Positions 44,550 through 55,669 of a DNA stretch of 64,000 nucleotides are shown piece by piece. The notes beneath the pieces are model-generated. The model was not told the origin of the DNA and searched no databases. It saw nothing but the letters and a program-made list of their open reading frames with translations. Within the stretch, counting starts at the first letter, position 1. Each line of letters opens with the position of its first letter. Position numbers and translations under genes: made by a program. Origin of the DNA: Sweltsa coloradensis. Taxonomy: Eukaryota > Arthropoda > Insecta > Plecoptera > Chloroperlidae. Where the stretch lies: contig JAMZAV010000301.1 in the NCBI GenBank assembly GCA_024449915.1, positions 1-64,000 of the forward strand, read 5' to 3'.

Positions 44550-47500
44550 GTGGACAACTTGTTCTCCACCCGTTCTGCCCGTAGTTTGGCTTTGCTTGTC
44601 CGTTACATGTGACCTCTATGAATTTTACAATGATTATAAGAAATTCTGTCATACTTTTGATTTGTTCACTGAAATTGTAAATTTTGTGTAAATACAAATA
44701 AATAAAGTGGATTGGTTTGGTTTGGTTATACGATGCAAATATGCATGAAATCCATAACCTAAGAAGGAAATACAAAAAGATACAAATTAATTAAAACATA
44801 ATAATTTCCAAACGTGTATGACGGTTGGTTCGACTGTAGAGGGGTAGTATTTGTTCCTGTGCTCCAATAGAATTCTGTTAGAATTAGTTAGTTCATCAGC
44901 TGAATGCTGATCAGTCGTAGGAGTTGGTGGCAGAACCCGTATAAATTGTATCGTACGAAGAGAGAGTAGAGCCCCTCGGCTAGACCACGGGATCCCCCTG
45001 ATTAATTGTCATGATTAGGTTGGTAACGAAGTGTCAGCGAATTATGTCAGTGTCCTCTATATAGGCTGACCCTAACTCTAGTTCAACAACTGGCAGAGTG
45101 TGCGACCGGTCATAGTGTTGCTCCGGGTGCTGCTGGGACTCGAACCCAGGACACAAGGGAGGGTGCCAGCTGGGGACTCGAACCCGGGGCTCTCAGCTGT
45201 CGGGAGGGGAGGGTACCTTGACCTCAGATAAGATAGGTCGACGTCCGGTTGAGACGCCTGTATACGGATGGACGGCGCATTACTATAGCTGTTGTGTTTC
45301 CTTTGAACAAATCACCCACGGATTACCTTTCGATGGTTTGGTTATACGATGCAAATATGCATGAAATCCAGAACCTATAAGAAGGAAAGCTCGACCGGGA
45401 TTGTCATTCCTGTCCCACAAACTGGCACTCGATCGTATTCACCCATATTCTATGTATGTCTGTCTACTTTGTATCATATACGAAGTTACGTAAGATTGAT
45501 GGCAGTTGCGAATAGCTGCAACTGTTGTCTGGAAATTTAAAACTTATCCACGGGTCGTGAAAGCCTTCAATACCTATCACTGTTGTATGTTGTTGAGCCT
45601 TCTACTTAGTCCTTCCTTCCATGCTTATGCTGTAACAATGAGGGAGACCCGTATTCGATTTCGATTCTCGTCAAAGCTGATTTCGTTATGATAAACTATT
45701 CCCTCTTTTACCTACTACTTTGTTTTTAAGTATAGACGGCAATTTGCACTTGCGGAGTTGAATGCTCTGTTGCAACAATGTTATCAGTTAATTATGTTGT
45801 CAGTTAGTTGTTAGTTGTAATCTGTTATGTTACTGAAGAGGTACACTCGAAATACGCATTTTTGTATTGAATATTTAAAGAAATTCCATGAAAATTGTTA
45901 GTAGGGTCTTAGCCAGTCCCAAACATGAAAGCACTGCAAAAACATGAGTTTAAATTTATTAATATTACTCTTCTTCTTTAGTCTGGAAAGTGATAGCAAA
46001 ACTCCAGTCACCACTTGCATAAGCTTGCAATATAAAAGGCTACGCATTTTAAGACGTTCAAGAAATTTAACAATGAGTGTTTGTGTGTGTTCTAACGATT
46101 TATTGCTAGACGTTTCATTACTACAGTAAGCAAACTCCTCCACATTGCATTGTCTGTATGTCTGTACATAATATTAGTGAAAACGCATCCCAAGTACACA
46201 AAGTAGTTTTGTATGAGTACATGGCTAGAATCAACACTCATACAAGATATATTCCATATAAAATGATGTCACAAATTAAATAGATGCCAAAGTAACCGTA
46301 TAGTAAAAAATATACTGCAAGGATAAACAAAACTCATTTCAAAGACATAACATGCCAAGTGGAGCAAAGTTAAAATAGATAAAGTGCTACTCCAAATCGC
46401 AGTGCAATTACTATGGTGTTTCGAAAAAATCAACGATCCCGTAGAAAAAAGCATGATTGTGACTTTGGTTACGTTAAAACAAAATTAAACTTGGTCAATC
46501 TTTTCCCATTCATTATAAAAAAAATCGCAAAATATTTGAAACTAACTAACGCCACATGGTGTGGTCTCTTCACACTTCAAACAATATTTACCTCATTTGA
46601 ATACGATACCCTTTCAAGAGAAAGTGGAAGGTGCATGATTGATCTAGGCATTATTTTACGAATATTTATATTTATAACGTGATTGTTTATACTGTGATAT
46701 TCTCATTATGGATGCGAAATCAGTATTACTGTTAACGAATAATAATTGTGTGTGGTTTATTTGTGTGGCAATACCATATAGGGACTAGGGTACCTATTAC
46801 CAAATACAGTAGATATTGCTATACTAAGCATTCACACTCGCACGAAATAAACGACGGCGAAAATTAAAATTTACGTATCGACTCCAATTTAACTAAACTG
46901 AAATACTCTTTATACAAAAAGCCAAGTTCATAAGGTGAAGGTAATTATCTATGCTATTATTCGCCTGCTTGCACAACAGCAACTACGATTAGCTGACTGC
47001 AGATAATTAATGAACATCGTATTTTCTATTTATTGAGTGTATTGTGTTTCTCCTTGAGAACCCACCGGAACCCACACCCGAAACCAAGTACGAAATTCGT
47101 AGCTGGGCGATATATGATACAAATTGTATGGCCTTAAAACTAGTTTGTCGATATGAACAATATCAATATTATAAATTTACTTCTTTTTATTTTCATTATT
47201 TTATTCACAACTAGTCCTTGTACCCCAATCCCAACCATCATGTTTCTGCCGTCTACATTCATAAACATTACAGTTAGGTTTAATGAAGTATTATTTAGAG
47301 ATCCAAAGATATTGTAACAATCTCTGCAAAATTTAAATCTACAGAGTTAATATCAACAGACGAACGCACTCATCAATAAAACAAAGTAAATTACCGTTAT
47401 AATTTATACCTTGATTAATTAGAAGATAAGATCGGAAATCCAGATCGAGTCAGTTCCAAACTCGCAATGCAAGATTCAGCGTAAAATAAAACTCTCGTCT

Positions 47501-47659
47501 TGTAATCCATGCACAGACACCATGCAAGTCAGCCCTGCGCGAGCGGTGAGAATAGCAACCCGCGAGCACCGTAGTTTACCAAGGACCGGCCGCCGCTTCT
47601 TTTCCATGGCAGTCGGCATCTAGGTTTAATTCCATCCTCACGGAGATCCAGTGAAACGA
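44550..47659. other. No clear gene; B-box pair at 45133-45186
   Basis: GGGACTCGAACCC occurs at 45135-45147 and again at 45174-45186, probably SINE fragments on the minus strand. AAATAAATAAAG at about 44695-44706 may be a retroelement 3' end. Confidence 0.4.
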
Positions 47660-47667
47660 GATTACAT

Positions 47668-48481
47668 CAGAGTTGGGGAAGTTACCCAAAATAGTAACTT
47701 TTTAAAAGTTAAGTTAGTTGACTTTAAAAGTAATTAGTTAAAGTTAAAGTTAGTTCAAAAATAAAGTAACTTGAAAGTTAAGTTACCATAAAAAGTAACT
47801 TTTAAAAGTTAGTTTTACGGCAAAAACGCGTAACGTAATTACGTACGTACGTATTTATAACACACGAAAATCCAATCTAACACAGAACAGAACACTACAC
47901 TACACACTATAGCAGACTGCAGACTAACACGAACAGTAACAGTGATGAGTGAAAGGGAATAAAAATATAATTAATTAATGATAAGATAACAAGAAAAACG
48001 CAGGCTAAAACACAAACGGGACGAAGAACACTGAATGGAACGCACAACACTTTATGACGATTTGACCCTAGAGGAAACACGGGCTCTGCAAATTTGCGAT
48101 TGAAAGTTGAAACAAAATGTCACCAGAGTAAGCAATCTTGCTGCCGCACGTGATGCTAGGATCCCTACCGGACGGCTGATGCGAGAATTTCTCCTCGGAA
48201 ACGAGGCTTTGACAAGAATTCCTCTTATAAAAACATTGCATTATTGGGAAAACCGGATTCGAGATATATCCTCATGAATGCAATGGTCATTTCTATGAAG
48301 TACAGGCTGCAAAACAAAAGTAACTTTCAACTTAACGTTTTTTGAAAGTTACTGAAAATAAATATCAGTTACTTTAAAAAGTTACCGATTTTGAAAAAAT
48401 AACGCGTTACCCTAAAAGTTACTAAAAAACTAACGCGTTAGCGCTAACGCGTTACTTTCGTTAAGTTACTCCCCAACTCTG
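47668..48481. mobile_element. Non-autonomous hAT element, 814 bp
   Basis: Ends are CAGAGTTGGGGAAGTTAC on the left and, reversed, CAGAGTTGGGGAGTAAC on the right. The 8-bp flank GATTACAT is exact on both sides (47660-47667, 48482-48489). The subterminal parts are rich in AAAAGTTA motifs. No transposase frame survives. Confidence 0.85.
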
Positions 48482-48489
48482 GATTACAT

Positions 48490-50481
48490 GCAGCTCGGAC
48501 CGAGCCGCAAGGGAATTAGATTACGAAATCTAAAGTACCGGTAGTTGTTGTTGTTACTACTTGATAAAACATTTTTCATGTCATCGTCTTCTGCCTTACA
48601 TAACAATACTTTACCCCTGCTATACCGATAGGAAGGGGGGTACAAACTTCATTAATTATTCCCCTTTTAATGCAGAGTGAGGGTGGGGGTGGGAGTTAAG
48701 TTTTAAAAGCATACTTTATAAACTTAATAACATTAATAGATTCTCAACTTTATTAGGTCAGCTTGGAAAAAGTAAATAATTGTAAAAGACTTAATTAATT
48801 CTCAGTACCTTGAGCGATTATACAAATATTGTGAAATAAGTTTATCATTATTGCATTTAAAAGATTATATTAATTGCTTTTTATTGCAATGTCGTTAGAT
48901 TGTGAAATACGGTCTCTTGCAACAATCGGACACTCATTATTGTTAATTACTGCTGCTAAACGTCGTTACTCGCTTAGGATAACACAGGGAAGTGGGCGGA
49001 GTAAGATCCGGTACAACACAGACGGGAGGATGCTCAGCTGATGGCTTTCTCATGTGCATGGGTGGACATGCGATATACATTATAGGATGCACTCTTACGT
49101 TAAATCGATCTCGTAGTCCATTAAATATTCTCCCATTGTTTTACCGTTCAAAGCGCACGAATTAAAAACAACAAACAAACAACACCAACAAATTTAATTA
49201 TTGACATAATCAGTGACGTAAATTATGTTAAATTGTTTTCAGCTCTCAATAAAGATTCAATCTAGCTCGTAACTGTCACATTAGCGACATTAAAAAGACC
49301 ATGCGGTCCTAGTATATTTTAGAAGTATGCGTTGGTCGTATTGATACTGTGCGATCATATTTGAACATAGTATGCTTTTAAGATATAGATATCTCCATTT
49401 ATTGGCTGCGACACTTCTCTGCAAGTTTGAAGTTTTTGTAAAGCAATCAAAATCTCCACGCTCCCGCCGCTTCACGCACTCGGCGGAGTTGTAAGTTAGG
49501 TTTCCCGAAAGTCCGCTAGGAGATTCAGTGGACCTTGTCGTGTCGTCGACGATCTATATAGACTGAATGGAAACGGATTTGGACGAAATCTGGCGTGAAT
49601 AGCAAATATAATAAAATACCCATTGCAATATTTTTTCGTAAAGAAATACTGGAATAGGGAAAAGTACTTGAACAGAGGCTGTACTTAACTAATATTAATT
49701 GGAAAGCTTTCCATTACCAAATTAATAATTACATTTTCGCTAGCTTTGAATGCTTGCGAGTGTTAATATGTACCTCAAGATATTACCTCCATATACTTTA
49801 TCTCGTACACAATCAATCATTTCAGGTAGTCCTACAATAACAAGATATAATGAGTTTTCCATCATTAGCGTAAAGCCAAGTGCAGGCATTTGACAAAACA
49901 TTTGGTGGTAGTTGAGAGTTGCCGTTCCCCATTGAATCTACCATAGTAGAAGTTGTTCCCGGTGAGAAAAGCTCCTCCCCTAGCGTCGAACCCCGGCCTG
50001 GTTTCTGCGCACACTCCGACGCGCCGGGGTGCTTGCCCCTGCGCGCAGTCAACCCGCCCAGCATGGCGGAGCCGGGTGGTGGGTCCCAAGCAGTGTGTGT
50101 GTGTAGAATAGATCAATAGACCGGCCGGCAAACCACTCCGACATTATTTAGTTGCGTGAAGGAAGGTGGAAGTTTGTTTCTCCGGTGATCGCACTCTCGA
50201 TTAGGATGTGTGCCACCCACACGCCACGCAGGTAATTGCTAGCTGCTACTCTACTGACCACGTGCGGGGACACGTGAGCACAGCTGTCAAGTTACACTTT
50301 CGTTTTAAGCGTGCACGGGGTCTAGGTTGACAATAGTAAAAGCAGCGGATCGTTTCCGGTGGAGATTGGAGTGGGAAGACATCAACACGCATTAGTTTCG
50401 TCGCGTCTCGACCATCGTTTTGCGCGGATTACACACAAAGGGGTTTAGGGCAGTGAATATGAAACAAAGTAGAAATATAAC
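48490..50481. other. No clear gene; GC-rich, CpG-containing stretch at 49960-50360
   Basis: Within the GC-rich stretch CCCAGCATGGCGGAGCC (ATG at 50063) starts a short plus-strand frame MAEPGGGSQAVC and resembles a gene start. CACGTG E-boxes lie at about 50260-50276. It could be a promoter, but no exon structure follows. Confidence 0.3.
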
Positions 50482-50640
50482 GAATGGCTTTGAAACCTGG
50501 CTCTAATAGAATATCGAAACTATTTTTTTGAAAATTTCTGATCGGGCACACGGCAAATATTTAATATAATAATTTGCCGTGTGCCCCATCAGACAAAAAA
50601 AGTTTTGATGTTCTAATAGAGCCAGGTTTCAAAGCCATTC
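50482..50640. mobile_element. 159-bp foldback (MITE-like) element
   Basis: Arms of about 75 bp starting GAATGGCTTTGAAACCTGG are near-perfect inverted copies that meet at an AT-rich centre (CACGGCAAAT / ATTTGCCGTG). No clear target duplication. Confidence 0.7.
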
Positions 50641-51180
50641 ACTATATATTTTGAGTTTGTTGCATATTTGAGAAAATAGAAACACGCGATTAATTCCTTA
50701 TCTAAATATCATCGCAAATATGGAAAAATTCTAATTAAAATAAAGAAAAACGTCTAAATTCGTAAACATTTTTGGGAATTACGGGGAGTCCCCAGAAACG
50801 AAGTATTATTTTAGTTTTATTTATTATCCAGGCAGTGAAAAGTAAAATGTGAAAAGTTGATAGGGAAATATGTTTGTAATATTTTAAGTTTAGGCGTTCT
50901 CCTGAGTTCCATAAGGTTATTATATTGAAAATAAATTTTCGAGAAAGTGAAAGTGGTTCCACGGAAAACGTTTCCATTAACGATCCCTAAAAAGTTACCG
51001 TTCCCGGGAAAGCGTTTCCCCCCAATTGGGAGGGTGAGGAAGAGGAGTGGGTTGTTGTTGTGTTTGGTCCTGTTGCTAACATTCTCTTTTATCTCTCAGT
51101 CTCACGTTAAAGTTCCTTTATGTTTCTCGATTTGGATAGTCGGGAAACACTCCCGTAGGTGGAATTGTTAATTAAAAAAT

Positions 51181-51232
51181 CCATCCCGATCGGGGTTCGA
51201 ACCCGAGTCTCCCACTTTCCGGGTGGATTTTT
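51181..51232 (-). mobile_element. 3' half of a tRNA-derived SINE
   Basis: On the minus strand GTGGGAGACTCGGGTTCGAA and CCCCGATCGGGAT match the second half of the SINE at 38325-38400. Confidence 0.55.
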
Positions 51233-52639
51233 CGTTTCATAGTTATTTATCGTTTGTTTTTATTGTTATTTGTTGCTGTCAGTCATTGACAATAATTACC
51301 AATTATCTTTTAGAATTTGGGACAAGAAGTGTATCCGAGCGCGAGACCAATATTTATTTCTCTTAAAAATCATGTTGCACTATCTTCAGGCTCCAGTTTG
51401 TAGCTATTTTCTCAACTCTGGTAATTTCTCCCTGAATTATAACTTGCACCGCTCACTTCCACGTTATGAACCTTGGAATATCTTGAAGACTAATTACTAC
51501 CTTTTCGATCCGCGAATTCTCTGGTATTTTTTCGATGCCCCAAACTTGGGTTGACTCTTCTACTTCTTGGTTGTTTATTATTTCTTTCGTAATATGTGAA
51601 TGTTGTGAGTTTCACCATAACTTTCAAATTGAGCACCGTGCAGTTTGAACAAAAACCAAGCAAGCTAAGCGAATGCCACTGATATTTGGTAAAAATCAAC
51701 ATTGGATATTTTTTAAAGTTTACCAAACATTGAATACATACGAGCACCTCTCATTCCGAGCCGATTTTATCGCAGGCTATGACTGAAGTCAAGTAGTAAG
51801 CTTGAATTTCATGATAGCGATATGTTCTTATTTATAACTTTCAAGGCCCATATGAAACTATACATTTTTGTTAGATTGCCTGTATTTGAAAATCTGTTTT
51901 CTTGACAAAGCAATACAAAATAAGTATGTTTGACAACTTTCTAGTATTAAAATAACAAATTCTACCAACCGCTTAATATGGTCCAGTTTGTATGTCAGCA
52001 GTACTCGAGGGAGACCGTGGGTTCGAGCCTAAAGTTTTTCTAGTTGTTTGGTTTTTACCCAGAGGTGAATGCAGAGTCGAGTCCTAGTAGTAGTCAGTCA
52101 TTCCTGACACACTCTAGAATCTATAGTAGTCAGTCATTCCTTACACACTAGAGTCTAGAATCTATGATCAATGTATGAACCCACAGTGACACATAAAATA
52201 ATACTGCTAGTGAGTACTAAAAAACTGCCCTCATACATTATGTCTAGCCCCACCCCCCCTCCTCACAAGCACGGCACGCACGACATAATGCATGATTTAT
52301 GCATGCGTGTATGTTCTGTCAATAGTTTTGTTGATTTGACCTTTGTCAAGAAGATGTGACAAAACGTCGTAAGTAGCTCATCTATTGCCAACAGTTTTAT
52401 CGTTGTTCAAAGCAACTATGGGCCGACCCTCGATTTACTTGTGTCCGCCGGGAACTATGTTACGACCGTCTGGCTGAAAATGCATAACACAAATTTGTTT
52501 TACGACTGCACACTTTTGAGATTATGTTCTTGACCCTGAGAATGTTTGGCAGTGGCAGGAAGGCGGGCTGTTATTGGGGAGCCGATACACACATCGGCAC
52601 GTGCCATCTGGGATCGCAAGTCCCGAGTAACTCGATATC
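51233..52639. other. No clear gene
   Basis: GTGGGTTCGAGCC near 52018 is a possible B box. Near 52080-52160 a TAGTAGTCAGTCATTCCT motif repeats. Confidence 0.4.
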
Positions 52640-53167
52640 GAGATCCAGTGTCTACCTATCTGTCTGACTGTTCTCTGTATTTCCATCTATCTGTTCCAGT
52701 TCCACATAAGTCCATCAGTACATGACTGTATGTCTGTTCTTCGTGTGTCTGTCTGTGTCTGTCTGTCTGTGTAACTGTCTTTCGGAGATCTGTCCCCTGT
52801 CTATCCTTCTATCCGTACCACATCTGCCCAACATATGCTTGTCTGTCTATCTGCCTCATGTATGTCTATATGTATGTCTGTCCCCTGTCATCTGTCCAAC
52901 AGTATGCCCGTCTGTCTATCTGCCTGCTGTATGTCTGTCTGTCCCCTGTCCATCCTTCTATCTGTAGCACATCTGTCCAACAGTATGCCCGTCTGTCTAT
53001 CCATCCATCCATCCATCCATCCATCCATCCATCCATCCATCCATCCATCCATCCATCCATCCATCCATCCATCCATCCATCCATCCATCCATCCATCCAT
53101 CCATCATCCATCCATCCATCCATCCATCCATCCATCCATCCATCCATCCATCCATCCATCCATCCAT
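52640..53167. repeat. Compound TGTC and CCAT microsatellite
   Basis: Degenerate TGTC-type repeats (about 52640-52998) lead into about 42 CCAT units (52999-53167) with one break at about 53103. Frames across it encode only repeating four-residue units and are not genes. Confidence 0.95.
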
Positions 53168-53169
53168 AT

Positions 53170-53767
53170 GTCTGTCTGTCTGTCCATCCATCTGTCTGCA
53201 TGTCCGCTGTCCACAACCGAATGCTAATGTCGAGCGACGACACAAGACATCACCTTCATGGAAGGGACGTCGTACATCGTTCACATCCTGTCATTGTCAT
53301 CCAAGAAACAACAGGAGCTTCTACTTGTGTGTTACCGAAGCGATGTTACTAATTACTGATAAGGTTAATGCCACTTAGTCGCCCTTGAAGCTGAGGAGAA
53401 CTTTACGACGTCGAAACACATTTCAGTGCGATCAAGATATATGCGCGCTATGCTATGGTAACTTACTCAGCCTAGGAAAACAAAATCTCTCTTACAGACT
53501 GGCCACAATTATTTGTTTAGTGATTGTCGATTGGTTCTAATTCTACAGAGGGAGGAAACAGGAGTACAAATTGTGTACACTACATTGTTTTTCTAAACGA
53601 TTTGAACAATAACATTTTTATTTTACCAAAACATTATCACACTTTTTTTTGTCTTGTATAAGATTTAAAAAAAATATACAATCACGGACATCACTTTTTA
53701 CTATTATATGCCCCAAAATAACCACGAATCGCGTAGTTTTTTTATCACCATCTATCACACGTTCTTT
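53170..53767. other. No gene; hammerhead-like string at 53391-53417
   Basis: CTGAGGA and later GTCGAAAC recall the core of the Penelope-linked ribozymes, with a poor stem between. May be a relic. Confidence 0.3.
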
Positions 53768-53842
53768 AAATAAAAATAAATAAATTGTATTTAGAGTCTA
53801 GGCCTACCCACTCAGTTATATAACTGATTTTCAGTGGGGGAC
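53768..53842 (-). repeat. SINE 3'-domain copy 3
   Basis: Reverse complement of the shared block, here CCCCCACTGAAAATCAG ... CTGAGTGGGTAGGCC ... TTTATTTATTT. Confidence 0.55.
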
Positions 53843-53849
53843 AGTAAAT

Positions 53850-54909
53850 CAGAGTTACTAAGCCTACTCTGTAGGCCCCGACGCAATCGACGAGTGAGCG
53901 ATAACCAACCAAAGATCGATATTTTTATTTTGATGTCGAGTTCGTCGTTAAAAGACCAAAACAACACAATAATTTATAAATAAATAATAGTAGGCCGAAT
54001 CACTGAAACACTTATATTAATTACCTATCACATCTGACACTTGACAGTTTTCAGGGCATTACGCCGTGTATATTACCAGTTACCACACAAACGCAATCGT
54101 GCACACATGTGCGAAAATCTTCTCAATTACATTATTATGAAGTCTCGAAAAAGTTGATGTGATTGAATGAAATAAAACGATTATATGATTGAGGTCAAAC
54201 TTGACGACACATAGACTACGGTTTTAGGCCTATAACTTTTAGGAGAGTTTCTAATTTTACGGAACAAAGATATAAATCCGGTTGGGTTTTTCTTACATGA
54301 ATTATAAAAACTAAATTCATATCAGGCATAGGTACGGTGACCAATTTGACAACACGCCCATCCATTGATAGCTCGATTCTTTTCGACCGAACTTAATGAG
54401 GAATGAGGATGCGAAAACCTCCAATGTTTGAGGAAGAATGAACTTGGAATTAATTGATATTCGACACTCGCATTACAATCGGAGTGTTTACATGCTCATC
54501 AGCACATGGACATTGTTTCGTTCTCAGCAAGCGATGTGTTCAGTAACTCGGGAGTCGGGATGGCTACTCAGGTAGTGCCAACTAAACAACGGTATCGCTG
54601 ATCTCTCTTCTTCACACCTGGATAATCGCAACTTTTTCTCAATGTTTGATTTGATACCCTTCTCTCTCAGTAATCAGCCGAGCGAAGCGTTTCATCTCTG
54701 AAGCGACAACTTATACAACAAACAATACACTAACAAAGGTATAGTCTACAAAGAACCGTTGTTAGAATGTATCAACCCTGTGTTTTCCATTTCGTTAGGA
54801 GTAGGACCTACTTTTAACCTCCTCGTTCCAAGCAAGAGAATCCTTCGACATGTTTTTAAAATAATCCACTAAATATGTCTGAAAAGTTGGAAGAATGAAA
54901 TAGAGAGGG
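53850..54909. other. No clear gene
   Basis: No exon or classified repeat recognised. Confidence 0.4.
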
Positions 54910-55660
54910 CATGCAGTCCGCGGTGGCTCTTACGATTGGGACGCTTGTCAGAACGGTATTACACTTAAAGGGGTATTTAACCGCTAAAATCAAAAAATAT
55001 ATTTCATTCAGGCTAACTAGTAATGAATTTAGCAATTAACAGAAAAATTATTGGGGTCACCATGACCTCCCAAAAAATTGTCAAACATGACATTTTTCGA
55101 GCTAGGTCCCATCGGCAAAAATCTCCCATAAGAAATAACATGGGGACGATCTTTATGCCCCGTGACCTTGGAGGATTTTGATCCAAAAAAATATTGGCCA
55201 TTATTGACGTCCTCTTCAGCCTTTTCTGTAAATTCTCTATACTTTGTTTTGTAATTTGGGCAAGTAGTTCGGTCAAAATATGCTGATTACCAAGATGGGG
55301 TGTGATTTTGGAATGTATATTTTTGCGTGTTTAAGGGTATATTTGGGCACAGTTTCAAGACACGATGTTATAAAGGGGCATTGTAGATTGGTACTATGCT
55401 CTAGTATCTATGTGGACCATAAAAGGAAGGAGGTTAAAGCCGATTTAAGAAATTTTCCAAAACACCAATTTTCGCAAATTTCTGGATAAAAAAAATTAAA
55501 AAATTCGTGTTAAATCACAGTTACAAGATATAATTTTTTTAAACGGTCATTTTAGTGTAGTATTGTGCTATAGATCACGTGGTAAAAAATATTTTTTTGG
55601 GTTTTTAGCCCCTTTAAGGGGCGTGGGTTCTAACCCCGTTCAAGGTATGGGTTTTTGTAG
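54910..55660 (+). mobile_element. tRNA-derived SINE split by a TTAA element
   Basis: The left part has GTCCGCGGTGGCTCTTACG (A-box region) up to 54964. The right part resumes at 55618 with GGCGTGGGTTCTAACCCCG (B box). The A-to-B spacing becomes tRNA-like only when the insert 54969-55613 is removed. Confidence 0.55.
54969..55613. mobile_element. 645-bp TTAA-flanked element
   Basis: TTAA lies on both sides (54965-54968, 55614-55617). Ends are AGGGG ... CCCCT, with further imperfect inverted similarity. A truncated copy lies at 13388-13720. Frames inside are not conserved between copies. Confidence 0.7.
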
Positions 55661-55669
55661 GGTATTGTT

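Noticed and set aside
52999..53167. CRISPR-like regular repeats
   Set aside because: Uninterrupted 4-bp repeats with no spacers, in an animal genome.
52835..53352. Open frames of 95-164 codons in several frames over the CCAT tract
   Set aside because: They translate a four-base microsatellite into a repeating peptide; all frames are open for that reason alone.
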